Shown here: piece by piece, positions 16,551 through 25,041 of the stretch
How the letters are laid out: each line of letters opens with the position of its first letter
Numbering within the stretch: the stretch's first letter is position 1
The notes under the pieces: model-generated
The model's input: only the letters and a program-made list of their open reading frames with translations
The model's database searches: none
Told to the model about the DNA's origin: nothing
Assembly: GCA_024693325.1 (NCBI GenBank)
Contig: JAILLA010000025.1
Span: 1 to 48,269, forward strand
Source: Solobacterium sp.
Lineage (GTDB): Bacteria; Bacillota_I; Bacilli_A; Erysipelotrichales; Erysipelotrichaceae
Length of the DNA: 48,269 nt
Reading direction: 5' to 3'
Program-made: the position numbers and the translations under genes

Positions 16551-17729
16551 TTAATGAAGTGCCTGGATCAGAACGAACAGCCAGTGTGCCGCAAACCCTG
16601 CGGCAATGCCGCCGGCTGTGTGGCTGACGATCGCCTTGCCGATCAGTTCCTTGCAGTCCAGGCTGTCCATCATCGATGCATGCGTACTGAGATAACCGCT
16701 CCAGCACATGCACATTGCCGTAAACACGGCAATATCAGACGGTCCTGCAAGTCCTTTGGAAACAAGTGTTGCCGTAAGGCTCAATGATGCGCCGGCAGCA
16801 CCGAGTGCCGTTACCGGGACACCGACCGCTTCGGGTGATGTGAACCCGAACAGCGGACGCAGGATGAAGTTCATCTTTCCGGCAAGCAGCGGAAGCAGAC
16901 GGATCCCTTCATATGCCGCGCCTGTATATTCGCCGCTTTCCGAGGGTCCGTTGATCAGCATCATGACGATCGTACAGATGATCAGGACGCCCGGAACGAT
17001 ACTGATGCCCATGCGGACACCGCTGTGCCCGCCTTCCAGCAGCGCTGCCATCATGCGGCTGCCGATACCGCCGTTGCGGATCGGACGCATCTGTTCCGGT
17101 ACTGTTTCCGTTCCGGTCAGCTGGGCGGACGACATGGATTCTTCTTCACCGAAGTGTTTCTTGGAAAACAGCAGCATCAGTCTTGTACTGACGATACTGC
17201 CGGCGACCGCTCCTGCAAGACCCGCAAGAACAGGCATGGACAATGACTGTCCCATGACCGGAGACAGACTGTACATATAAGTGCACACGATCAGTCCCAT
17301 ACCGAACGATGTGCCGATATTGGTCAGCGCCGGGAACTGGTATTTCAGGAAATATCTTCTGAATCCTTTATCTTCCGCAAGCGTCAGGATCGCCGGATTA
17401 TCCGACAGGAATGTCGTGACGACACCGAGTGCCGCAACACCGGGCAGTCCGTACAGCGGCTTCATGAACGGCTGCAGCAGGCGGTTGACCAGTGACACGA
17501 AGCCGAATTCCGCAAGCAGCGCGGATACCGCGCCCATGATCACGCAGACAGCAGTGATATACAGCACTGTATCGATCAGCAGGCGGTAAGCCGTATTCAT
17601 GACTGTGTTCAGCATGTTTGCCAGTCCCATCCGATAGGCAAACAGCATGAAGAAGCCGATAAAAACGATCGGAAACAGGAATGTTTCCAATCCCAGCTCT
17701 TTTGTATACGATTGTTTTTTGTCCTGCAT
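16551..17729 (-). CDS. Gate-domain (nucleoside-recognition family) membrane protein
   Basis: This 392-residue multi-pass protein has about nine hydrophobic segments. It has two Gate (nucleoside_recog-like) regions: one around FLSDNPAILTLAEDKGFRRY near residues 105-130, and a second around GAAGASLSLTATLVSKGLAG and CMCWSGYLSTHASMMDSL near 320-360. A charged cytoplasmic loop (about 190-225) lies between them. The family is related to parts of nucleoside and ferrous-iron transporters and to spore-maturation membrane proteins; the solute is unknown. It stands alone on the minus strand, divergent from the MATE fusion gene. Confidence 0.75.
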   Translation of the reverse strand: MQDKKQSYTKELGLETFLFPIVFIGFFMLFAYRMGLANMLNTVMNTAYRLLIDTVLYITAVCVIMGAVSALLAEFGFVSLVNRLLQPFMKPLYGLPGVAALGVVTTFLSDNPAILTLAEDKGFRRYFLKYQFPALTNIGTSFGMGLIVCTYMYSLSPVMGQSLSMPVLAGLAGAVAGSIVSTRLMLLFSKKHFGEEESMSSAQLTGTETVPEQMRPIRNGGIGSRMMAALLEGGHSGVRMGISIVPGVLIICTIVMMLINGPSESGEYTGAAYEGIRLLPLLAGKMNFILRPLFGFTSPEAVGVPVTALGAAGASLSLTATLVSKGLAGPSDIAVFTAMCMCWSGYLSTHASMMDSLDCKELIGKAIVSHTAGGIAAGFAAHWLFVLIQALH

Positions 17730-17923
17730 AACACTTACCCCTCTGAGGAATGATGCACCGTCTCACTGACACCAACATCAGTTTTATCATAAAATGACCA
17801 ACAGTACCATAACATTCATGAATTTGACATCATGCCGCGATGAACCCGTGTGATTTATGATAGAATTGATTGAACCTGCATATGATGCAGACTGTATCAC
17901 AGACAGATCTATGGAGAACATGT
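17730..17923. other. Divergent promoter region between Gate and MATE genes
   Basis: These 194 bp separate two genes read outward. A TATGAT element on the minus strand (around 17785) and a TTATGATAGAAT stretch on the plus strand (17855-17866) are likely -10 elements. A TTGACA at 17824-17829 is too far (26 bp) from the latter to be its -35. No convincing operator palindrome was found. Confidence 0.4.
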
Positions 17924-19687
17924 ATGGCCAGAGAAAATAAAGAACCGGCTGCAGCGGTCGTAAGAAAAGCATTTCTGAAGATCCTTCCGCTGCAGATATT
18001 CGGCATCGTCATCATCGCGCTGAATACATTCATAGACAGCCTGATCACCAGCCGTTTCCTCGGAACGGAAGCACTTGCGGCGATCGGTCTGTTCTGCCCC
18101 GTCACCACGCTGCTGACCGCATCGAATGTGCTGATCGTGGGCGTACAGATCCTCTGCAGCAAATATATCGGCAGCGGTGAAGGCAGAAAAGTCGTCAATA
18201 TCTTCTCAGCCGGCGTCGTCTTCCTGACGGCAGTCAGCACGGTCCTGGGTATCCTGTGCTTCATATTCCGGAACAGCCTGGCGTCCCTGCTCGGAGCCAG
18301 CGGAAATATGCTGGACCTGCTGGCAGGCTATACAGCCGGATTTGCCTTCGGCATCCCGGGTCAGGTACTGTTCGGCATGATGATGTTCCTGCCCCTGAAC
18401 AACGACATGAAGCGTTCCTATATCGGATCGGTCGCAATGGTCATCCTGGATATCATTCTGGACCTGCTGTGTGCTGTCGTCATGGGATGGGGGACCCTCG
18501 GTATGGGTATCGCCACCTCCCTGGCAAACACGATCGGCGCTGCCATCGTCATGTCCGGATTCAGAAACACCAACAAAGCTGTCCACCTCGAACTGAAGGA
18601 TATCTCTTACAGTGATCTGCCGCAGGCATGCCTGCTGGGTCTTCCGGCTCTCATGTTCACCATCGGAAATACGATCAAGGCATTTGTCATGAACCGCGTC
18701 ATGCTGAATGCAGGCGGCGGTACCGCACTGGCTGTCATGAACGTCCAGGGCAACGTCTGCGCGATCGTCGGTTCCGTGCCCCTCGGGGCTGCCGGAGCCT
18801 TCATATCGCTGGCAAGCGTCTATTACGGAGAAGAAGACAGGAAATCGTTTATTGAAGTTGCGGGCATCTGCCTGAAATACGGTGTCATCTTCTGTACCAT
18901 ATTAATGGTGCTGCTCATGGCAGGATCATCCGTGATCCCTTCCATGTTCTTCAGCAGAACGGATGTAGCCTGGGGCATGGCAAGAAGAATGCTGCTGCTG
19001 TTCCCGTCATGGCTGATCGGAAATATCATCTTCAATCTCTTCATGCGTGCTTATCAGTGCCAGGGTGAAAAGAAGCTTGTCAACTTCCTCTCATTGATGG
19101 AAAACGTCCTGATTGCAGGCTTCACTGCTGTCAGTGTAAGATCCATCGGTACAGACGGCGCATGGCTTGCGTTCCCGTTTGCCGAACTGCTCTGCATCTT
19201 TATCATGGCAATGGCAATCAGGAAACAGACCGGAAAGATCAGGCTGAACCTGCCCACGTGGCTGAGGATCAAGCCGGACTTCGGTGTTTCCGCAGAGAAC
19301 TGCCTCAGCTTCTCCATGCATACGATGGATGAGGTCGTCAACATTTCCGAACGTGTCATTGATTTCTGCAAGGCGAAAAACCTTCCCGACAAGATCTCGA
19401 TGCTTGCCGGACTGTCCATTGAAGAAATGGCAGGCAACGTCATCCTGCACGGCTTTACCAAAGACAAAAAGCGTCACAACGTTGACGTACGCATCGCGGT
19501 CAAGAATGACAAAACAACGATCAGGGTCCGTGATGACTGCAGATCGTTTGATCCGATGGAACGTCTGAAACAGTTCACACCGGATGATATTACAAAGAAC
19601 ATCGGTATCCGTATGATCGTCAAACTGACGGAAGAAGTCTTCTACCAGAACAACGCAGGCATCAATACACTGCTGATCAGGATCTGA
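17924..19687 (+). CDS. MATE-family transporter fused to an anti-sigma-type HATPase
   Basis: This protein of about 587 residues has a 12-helix MATE (MOP superfamily) transporter over about 1-445, starting VVRKAFLKILPLQIFGIVI, normally a Na+ or H+ antiporter for drugs or metabolites. The last 135 residues form a GHKL ATPase of the RsbW/SpoIIAB type: LAGLSIEEMAGNVILHGF (N box), IRVRDDCRSFDP (G1-like, with the usual Gly replaced by Cys) and NIGIRMIVKL. Such kinases phosphorylate STAS antagonists and bind sigma factors. The ATG at 17924 with GGAG 7 nt upstream is used; a longer reading from 17870 lacks a ribosome site. It ends at a terminator shared with the convergent PP2C gene. A regulatory transporter is inferred. 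Confidence 0.85.
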   Translation: MARENKEPAAAVVRKAFLKILPLQIFGIVIIALNTFIDSLITSRFLGTEALAAIGLFCPVTTLLTASNVLIVGVQILCSKYIGSGEGRKVVNIFSAGVVFLTAVSTVLGILCFIFRNSLASLLGASGNMLDLLAGYTAGFAFGIPGQVLFGMMMFLPLNNDMKRSYIGSVAMVILDIILDLLCAVVMGWGTLGMGIATSLANTIGAAIVMSGFRNTNKAVHLELKDISYSDLPQACLLGLPALMFTIGNTIKAFVMNRVMLNAGGGTALAVMNVQGNVCAIVGSVPLGAAGAFISLASVYYGEEDRKSFIEVAGICLKYGVIFCTILMVLLMAGSSVIPSMFFSRTDVAWGMARRMLLLFPSWLIGNIIFNLFMRAYQCQGEKKLVNFLSLMENVLIAGFTAVSVRSIGTDGAWLAFPFAELLCIFIMAMAIRKQTGKIRLNLPTWLRIKPDFGVSAENCLSFSMHTMDEVVNISERVIDFCKAKNLPDKISMLAGLSIEEMAGNVILHGFTKDKKRHNVDVRIAVKNDKTTIRVRDDCRSFDPMERLKQFTPDDITKNIGIRMIVKLTEEVFYQNNAGINTLLIRI

Positions 19688-19690
19688 ATG

Positions 19691-19723
19691 AAAAGGAACG
19701 CTCAATCACACAGCGTTCCTTTT
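19691..19723. terminator. Bidirectional terminator between MATE-HATPase and PP2C genes
   Basis: A perfect 12-bp stem, AAAAGGAACGCT (19691-19702) and AGCGTTCCTTTT (19712-19723), has a 9-nt loop and ends in four T on both strands. It serves the two convergent genes. Confidence 0.9.
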
Positions 19724-19745
19724 ATCATCTCTTTTTCCGTATTGC

Positions 19746-22700
19746 CTAAGCAGTTTTCTTTCCTTTATACGCAAAGCACATCATCGTCAGATCGTCGAAC
19801 TGTTCAGCTTCTTTTACAAAGTCATTGACTGCCTGCTGGACATTTTCCAGGATCTGATGCGGCTCAGATGCAGGATCGACATTCAGCGCGTCGATCATGC
19901 GGTCTGTACCGAACATGTTGTTTTCCTCGTCGGTAGCTTCCGGTACGCCGTCGGTATAGACAAACAGCTTGTCGCCCGGCTCCAGCGTCAGTTCATAATC
20001 GGTGTATACAGCATCTTCCATTGCGCCGACTACCAGTCCGTGCTTGTCTTTCAGCAGTTCGAACCTGCCGTTCTTCATGACCACGGGATACTCATGACCT
20101 GCATTGGACGCCTTCATCTTACCGGTGCTGACCTCAAGGACACCCAGCCAGATCGTCACGAACATATCGACTGTGTTGTCGGAACAAATGACCTCATTAG
20201 TCTTGACGAGTACCTCCGAAGGAGAGTTCACCAGCATTGCCGAGTTCTTTACGATCGCCTTGGATACCATCATGAACAAGGCTGCGGGGATACCCTTGCC
20301 GCTGACATCTGCCATGACCATGCACAGATGATCGCTGTCGATCATGAAGAAATCGTAGAAGTCACCGCCGACTTCCCTTGCCGGCTTCATGACCGCATAG
20401 ATATCAAACTCATCCCTGTCCGGGAACGGCGGGAATATATGCGGCATCATGCTGTTCTGGATCCTGGAAGCAGTCTGCAGTTCCGTGTTCAGGCGTTCTT
20501 TTTCGACAGCTTCTGCCTGCTTTTTCTCCATGGCCTCAGTCTTCTGGTCAATGTAGATCCAGACAGCTCCGACCAGGACAGCACCGCACAGCACTACCGT
20601 CATCAGGTAGAACCATCCATACTCGAAGACCGTCTTCTGCTTGATGATCGGTACGCTGATCTTACTCGTAGAATAGCCGGTGGAGTCGTGGATCGTCACT
20701 GTGAAGCTGTATTTTCCGCCGGGAAGCTTTGTATATGTGATCGGCGTCAGATCCTTATAAGAGACATTGACCGGATTCTTTTCAAATCCTTCCAGACAAT
20801 ATGTCACCATCGGATCCGTCAGCGAATAATTGAACACATTGAAGTAAACGATGATCTTCTGGACATCCCATCCGAGATGGAATTCACCGTTTTCATCCGG
20901 ATAGATACGTACATTATCCGCGTCGATATACGGAACAGAAGACCTGACCTGGGAGACATCCTCCATCGGTTCATCGATGTTAACCTTCACAACCCCCATC
21001 GTACCGGAAATATACAGATTTCCATCCTGATCCAGTTCACTGTAGGAATTTCCTGTCGCAACGCATGACAGACCGTTTGCCAGGCTGTAATAGACCGGTG
21101 AGATCGTTTCGTTTGCGAGCAGTTCGTCTGCGGAAGTCACATAAATGCCGTTGCTGGCGATGACCCATGCGTCGTTATGTTTGTTGACATACAGATCATA
21201 GTTATTGGAATACGGGAAGTTCTTAATGGTCGTTACCTGATAGTCTTCCGTCATATAGGCCAGTGAATTGCTCGTAACGATCCAGAACACATGGTTGTTT
21301 TCATCGTATTTGATGCGCATCACGATACCGGAAGTCAGACCGGCATCCCGGTCGATACAGGACACGCCTGAATCATTGATGACATAGATGCCGCCTCCGT
21401 TGGAACCGACCAGGAAATCCCCGTTCGGAGCGCTGGTCACGGTAAGTGTTTCGGTATTGAGGATACCGTCTTCCCTGCCGTAGTTCCTGACGACTTTTCC
21501 GTCTTCTATGACCGAGACGCCGCCGGAAACGGAAACCATGATGGTACCGTCTTTGTTTTCGGTAATATTGCGGGCATGATCTGACAGAAGGCCGTCTTTT
21601 TCATTGAATACGACCGCGTTTCCATGGTCATAGCATACGATCCCGCATCCTCTCCAGGTAGAGATCCATATACGATCAAGACTGTCTTTGAGAATGGAAC
21701 GGATACGGCAGCCTGCCAGAAGCCTGATCAGGTCTGTGTCATTGAGTGTATCCCCGGAAGCACTGACCGCGCTTTCCAGAGGGAAGGACGTCACCTGTTC
21801 ATGGTTTTCTTCATCGATCACGATCAGTCCCGTATCGGTTCCGACCAGCAGATTCCCTTCATGAAGACACGTTGAATTAACAACTGTCGAGGGGATCCCG
21901 CACTGATCAAAAACATCCAGGAACCGGTTCGGTACGATCTTCATGACACCCTGGCGTGAGGAAACAAACCACAGGTTTCCCTGATAGTCGGAAATAACAT
22001 GATTGACAGAGTTATCCATCGGAAGACCCTGGAAGAGGGTAAACTGCTCTCCTTCCAGAACACCGATGCCATTGCGTCCGCAGATCCAGAGCTGGTCTCC
22101 GAACTTCTGAATATCACCGATCTCAGTCAGCGGGGAGATGTCCGTCTGCTTCAATACGGAAAAACCTTTTTCGGGATTGCCGTAATACAGCGAAGAATCA
22201 TCATTTCCCAGATACAGATATCCCGGATGATCCATATCCGGAAGAATGCATACAGTACCTACGATCTCATTGTCACGCTCATCAAGATAGAACTCCAGCT
22301 GTCCGTCTTTCAGGATAAACAGATCATCACTGCTGGACAGACCGTATACTTTTCCGTCATTGCCTCTGCGCAGCTTGTCAACATATACACCCTCCAGACG
22401 GGGTTCATCCATGACCCGGAGATTCATATCCTTATCAATGATGGACATACCGTACGGTGTGCCGATGTAGATCAGTCCGTTATCATCTCCGGAGATCGAA
22501 CAGATCTTATCGGACTGCAGACCGTCCGATGTATCCCACATACGGAATGACCCCTTTTCCATGACCGCGATCCCGCTGTCATTGGTACCGATCCAGAGAC
22601 GGTCGCTGTCATCTACATAAAGACTGATGACACTGGCAATGCCTTCCGTCGAATCCATTCTTTCAAAACTGGTTCCGTCATAACGGATCAGGCCGCTGTA

Positions 22701-22946
22701 GCTTCCGATCCATATGAAACCATCCTCTGTTTCGACGATCGCATTTGCCTCAGAGGTCGGAAGACCGTTTGTATTGTTATACAGAACTGCCGAATAGCTG
22801 TTCCTGCTGCCCACAGGATCTACGATCTCGACCTGGCTGTTCCCAAGCGTCGTATCATCTGACTGTTCTTCTTCAGCATAGCAGAGCGGCTGGGCTGCAC
22901 AGGACAGTACCGTAAGCAGACATAATGACTTTAAAAGCTGTTTCAT
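19746..22946 (-). CDS. Propeller-sensor receptor with SpoIIE-type PP2C phosphatase
   Basis: This protein of about 1066 residues, counted from the ATG at 22946, has a signal peptide (MKQLLKSLCLLTVLSC...LCYAE). An extracellular two-component-regulator β-propeller (about 45-690) has many WIGT/IYIGT/VGTDTGL blades, followed by a Y_Y_Y domain, one TM helix (about 778-799), a coiled coil with MEKKQAEAVEKERLN, and a PP2C phosphatase of the SpoIIE/RsbU class (about 840-1062). The phosphatase has GGDFYDFF, MADVSGKGIPAAL, YTDGVPEATD and FDDLTMMC metal-binding motifs. Such phosphatases dephosphorylate STAS antagonists of HATPase anti-sigma factors, exactly the type fused to the facing MATE gene. The ligand is probably extracellular glycan, by analogy with hybrid propeller receptors. 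Confidence 0.9.
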   Translation of the reverse strand: MKQLLKSLCLLTVLSCAAQPLCYAEEEQSDDTTLGNSQVEIVDPVGSRNSYSAVLYNNTNGLPTSEANAIVETEDGFIWIGSYSGLIRYDGTSFERMDSTEGIASVISLYVDDSDRLWIGTNDSGIAVMEKGSFRMWDTSDGLQSDKICSISGDDNGLIYIGTPYGMSIIDKDMNLRVMDEPRLEGVYVDKLRRGNDGKVYGLSSSDDLFILKDGQLEFYLDERDNEIVGTVCILPDMDHPGYLYLGNDDSSLYYGNPEKGFSVLKQTDISPLTEIGDIQKFGDQLWICGRNGIGVLEGEQFTLFQGLPMDNSVNHVISDYQGNLWFVSSRQGVMKIVPNRFLDVFDQCGIPSTVVNSTCLHEGNLLVGTDTGLIVIDEENHEQVTSFPLESAVSASGDTLNDTDLIRLLAGCRIRSILKDSLDRIWISTWRGCGIVCYDHGNAVVFNEKDGLLSDHARNITENKDGTIMVSVSGGVSVIEDGKVVRNYGREDGILNTETLTVTSAPNGDFLVGSNGGGIYVINDSGVSCIDRDAGLTSGIVMRIKYDENNHVFWIVTSNSLAYMTEDYQVTTIKNFPYSNNYDLYVNKHNDAWVIASNGIYVTSADELLANETISPVYYSLANGLSCVATGNSYSELDQDGNLYISGTMGVVKVNIDEPMEDVSQVRSSVPYIDADNVRIYPDENGEFHLGWDVQKIIVYFNVFNYSLTDPMVTYCLEGFEKNPVNVSYKDLTPITYTKLPGGKYSFTVTIHDSTGYSTSKISVPIIKQKTVFEYGWFYLMTVVLCGAVLVGAVWIYIDQKTEAMEKKQAEAVEKERLNTELQTASRIQNSMMPHIFPPFPDRDEFDIYAVMKPAREVGGDFYDFFMIDSDHLCMVMADVSGKGIPAALFMMVSKAIVKNSAMLVNSPSEVLVKTNEVICSDNTVDMFVTIWLGVLEVSTGKMKASNAGHEYPVVMKNGRFELLKDKHGLVVGAMEDAVYTDYELTLEPGDKLFVYTDGVPEATDEENNMFGTDRMIDALNVDPASEPHQILENVQQAVNDFVKEAEQFDDLTMMCFAYKGKKTA

Positions 22947-22952
22947 AGTTGT

Positions 22953-22958
22953 ATTATA
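22953..22958 (-). promoter_or_regulatory. -10 element directly before the PP2C receptor start
   Basis: TATAAT on the minus strand ends only 6 bp before the ATG at 22946, with no Shine-Dalgarno in between. Either the message is leaderless, or translation begins at the in-frame ATG at 22964 and TATAAT is coding. No clear -35 is visible. Confidence 0.4.
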
Positions 22959-23025
22959 TATCATTCGTCCCGCATCAAACGAGTTTATAGCCCCGATAAA
23001 TTTGACATTAAAATATGAAATCATT

Positions 23026-23049
23026 AAGAAAACACCCGTCAGACGGGTG
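23026..23049 (-). terminator. Terminator of the MscS/SBP/Nim operon
   Basis: CACCCGT (23033-23039) and ACGGGTG (23043-23049) form a tight hairpin, followed on the minus strand by TTTTCTT (23032-23026). It is 15 bp after the stop of the small gene at 23064. Confidence 0.8.
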
Positions 23050-23063
23050 CTGTCGGTTCCATA

Positions 23064-23354
23064 TCATTGCCGGAACATGGCCGGCCATCTGTCATCGATG
23101 ATTCCGATCTCATCCTCATAATCATCGAAATCATTGTAGTAAAAGAGTTCCCTGAACACCTGTGTTTCCGGTTCATGCAGCACTGCATAAACATAGTTTT
23201 CGAAATACAGTTCGGCACGGATCGCCTGATCCGGGTATTCCCGGGATAACCGGATGACCTCATTCAGAAAGGATGCTTCATCCTCAGCATCTGACTTCAG
23301 TTCTGCCGCGACAGCATCCTTTCTCATGATCATGATCCTGTTTTCACTTGTCAT
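23064..23354 (-). CDS. Small acidic protein of unknown function
   Basis: This protein of about 96 residues has a start (ATGACAAGTGA) that overlaps the stop of the Nim-like gene by 11 bp; an in-frame ATG near 23336 is an alternative. It is soluble, with two predicted helices (DEASFLNEVIRLSREYPD, IRAELYFENYVYAVLHEPE) and a Tyr/Asp-rich acidic C-terminus (FYYNDFDDYEDEIG). No family is recognised. Position and terminator make it the last gene of the 28484-to-23064 operon. Confidence 0.6.
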   Translation of the reverse strand: MTSENRIMIMRKDAVAAELKSDAEDEASFLNEVIRLSREYPDQAIRAELYFENYVYAVLHEPETQVFRELFYYNDFDDYEDEIGIIDDRWPAMFRQ

Positions 23355-23955
23355 TCTGTTCTGCCATGCGTGCTTTGCGGTCACGTATGATATCGGAGAT
23401 ATCAAACGGCGTCTCATCAGCCGGCATGTCATATACATTCATGAACGGTACATCCTCAACGCTTCTGAGGGGGAATTCACTCTTTGCCGTAACGTCTTTC
23501 ATATCACATGCAATGACACCGATATACATATTCGGTACGGCTTTCCGTTCATGCAGAGGTTTGATCTCCCGGTTGTTGCAGGTATACAGAAGGTTGTATC
23601 CCTTCTCCCATTCCGCGGGATCATCATTGTAATCCAGGAGCTTTATCGTTCCTTTGGCGATCACGCTCCGGTAGTCGTGGTAATGACCTTTATACTTGTT
23701 GTCCGGAAAATCATTGAATTCACTGAAGGTCACGCATACTCTGGGATCCCTTCTGAACAGGTCGATCTTTTTGCCTGCTTTGGTCGTATGGATATAAACC
23801 TTCAGCAGTGCATCAGTCATTTCATAGCCGAAGCTCAGCGGTACAACATACGGAATACCGTCCGCATCATTGACACCGATATATGCGGTATCCATCAGTT
23901 TCAGTATTTCATTGATCAATACAGGATCTGTGACTTCTCTTTCAAATCTCCGCAT
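23344..23955 (-). CDS. Nim-like flavoprotein of the pyridoxamine-oxidase fold
   Basis: This 203-residue protein starts MRRFEREVTDPVLINEIL and has the split-barrel FMN-binding pattern of the NimA/pyridoxamine 5'-phosphate oxidase-like family: AYIGVNDADGIPYVVPLSFGYE, IHTTKAGKKIDLFRRDPRVCVTF, and YRSVIAKGTIKLL. Family members bind FMN, heme or F420, and some reduce nitroimidazoles; most have unknown substrates. It lies 9 bp after the binding-protein gene. A redox or detoxification role is likely; resistance cannot be inferred from sequence. Confidence 0.8.
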   Translation of the reverse strand: MRRFEREVTDPVLINEILKLMDTAYIGVNDADGIPYVVPLSFGYEMTDALLKVYIHTTKAGKKIDLFRRDPRVCVTFSEFNDFPDNKYKGHYHDYRSVIAKGTIKLLDYNDDPAEWEKGYNLLYTCNNREIKPLHERKAVPNMYIGVIACDMKDVTAKSEFPLRSVEDVPFMNVYDMPADETPFDISDIIRDRKARMAEQNDK

Positions 23956-23964
23956 ATCATTTCC

Positions 23965-25041
23965 TCATTGATTGTTTTTCGCGAACTGTGCCTGCATCTT
24001 TTCGTAAAATCTCGGGTTTTCGCTTCCGTACTTTTTCTGGCATTCATCAAGCGCTTCTTTATACAGGTCAACGTTAATGTGATCATCGATATTGATCCGG
24101 GCTGATTCTTTGCTGAGAATTCCGAGCCGTCTCATGTATCTCCATGCACGTTTGATCGATTTCTTCATCGGTCCGGTATTCAGGTCGAAGCGCGGGTTAT
24201 CCAGATAAGCGCGGATGACTTCCTCATCCTGGTCGATCACTTTGATCGCTATGTTCACGGCATCTTCATGATTCGCTTCATAATAGGACATTGCCCTGAT
24301 CCAGGCTCTCATCAGCGCCTTGACGGTATTCGGATTTTCCTGTACCCACGATGTCAGTGCTTCCACCCTGCAGCATGAATATTCCGGCAGGATATCATCG
24401 GCATACGTCATGATCTTGAGATCGGGATTGTTAAGGATCTCATAGTTCAGTGCCGTACCTACCAGACCGTAATCAGCTTCACCATTGAGTACGGCCGTAA
24501 TACGGTCCATCTGATCATCCGGATTGTACCATTTGACATCTCTCAAAGGTTCATACCTCAGATCCAGCAGAGGGCCGGTGATCGCATACATATTCGGCTC
24601 ACATGCCATTGTCTTGCCGATCAGGGAACGGACATCTGTCCATTCTGTTTCTTTTCTTCCGAAGACCGGCATACAGCCTGTCAGCAGATATCCCCCGAAG
24701 ATCGTCAGGTCCATGCCTTCGGATATCATCTGCAGGGGCAGGTTCGTACCGGAATTCGATGCAACATCGATCCTGCCTTCACGGATCCCTTCAAATACAG
24801 CACTGTCAGTTTCAGTATAGACATACTCTACCGCGATCCCTTCATCTCTCAGGTATCCCTGTTCTTCAGCGATCGCGTTCAGAATATGACCTGCATCGCT
24901 CCGTGCAAGTCTGATGACCGTCTGTTCGGGCGGATCAAAGCTGATCGTATCTGTTCCGGCGGTTTCTGACGGAACTTCAATTCTGACACACCCGGTCAGT
25001 ACAGAGCAGGCCAGAGCGGTTATGATCAGATTCTTTTTCAT
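23965..25041 (-). CDS. NMT1/SsuA-like substrate-binding lipoprotein
   Basis: This 358-residue protein has lipobox VLTGC (Cys18). The mature chain has the type II periplasmic-binding pattern of the NMT1/SsuA/ThiY family: TVIRLARSDAGHILNAIAEEQGYLRDEGIAVEYVY, GRIDVASNSGTNLPL, FGGYLLTGCMPVFGR, and NGEADYGLVGTALN. These bind sulfonates, pyrimidines or similar small molecules for ABC import. No permease or ATPase gene is nearby. Its start overlaps the stop of the mechanosensitive-channel gene by ATGA, so it may serve as a sensor partner rather than a transporter subunit (inference). Confidence 0.85.
   Translation of the reverse strand: MKKNLIITALACSVLTGCVRIEVPSETAGTDTISFDPPEQTVIRLARSDAGHILNAIAEEQGYLRDEGIAVEYVYTETDSAVFEGIREGRIDVASNSGTNLPLQMISEGMDLTIFGGYLLTGCMPVFGRKETEWTDVRSLIGKTMACEPNMYAITGPLLDLRYEPLRDVKWYNPDDQMDRITAVLNGEADYGLVGTALNYEILNNPDLKIMTYADDILPEYSCCRVEALTSWVQENPNTVKALMRAWIRAMSYYEANHEDAVNIAIKVIDQDEEVIRAYLDNPRFDLNTGPMKKSIKRAWRYMRRLGILSKESARINIDDHINVDLYKEALDECQKKYGSENPRFYEKMQAQFAKNNQ

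Noticed and set aside
19857..21068. 403-codon plus-strand frame
   Set aside because: Antisense to the PP2C and Y_Y_Y region of the receptor gene; biased composition and no start signals.
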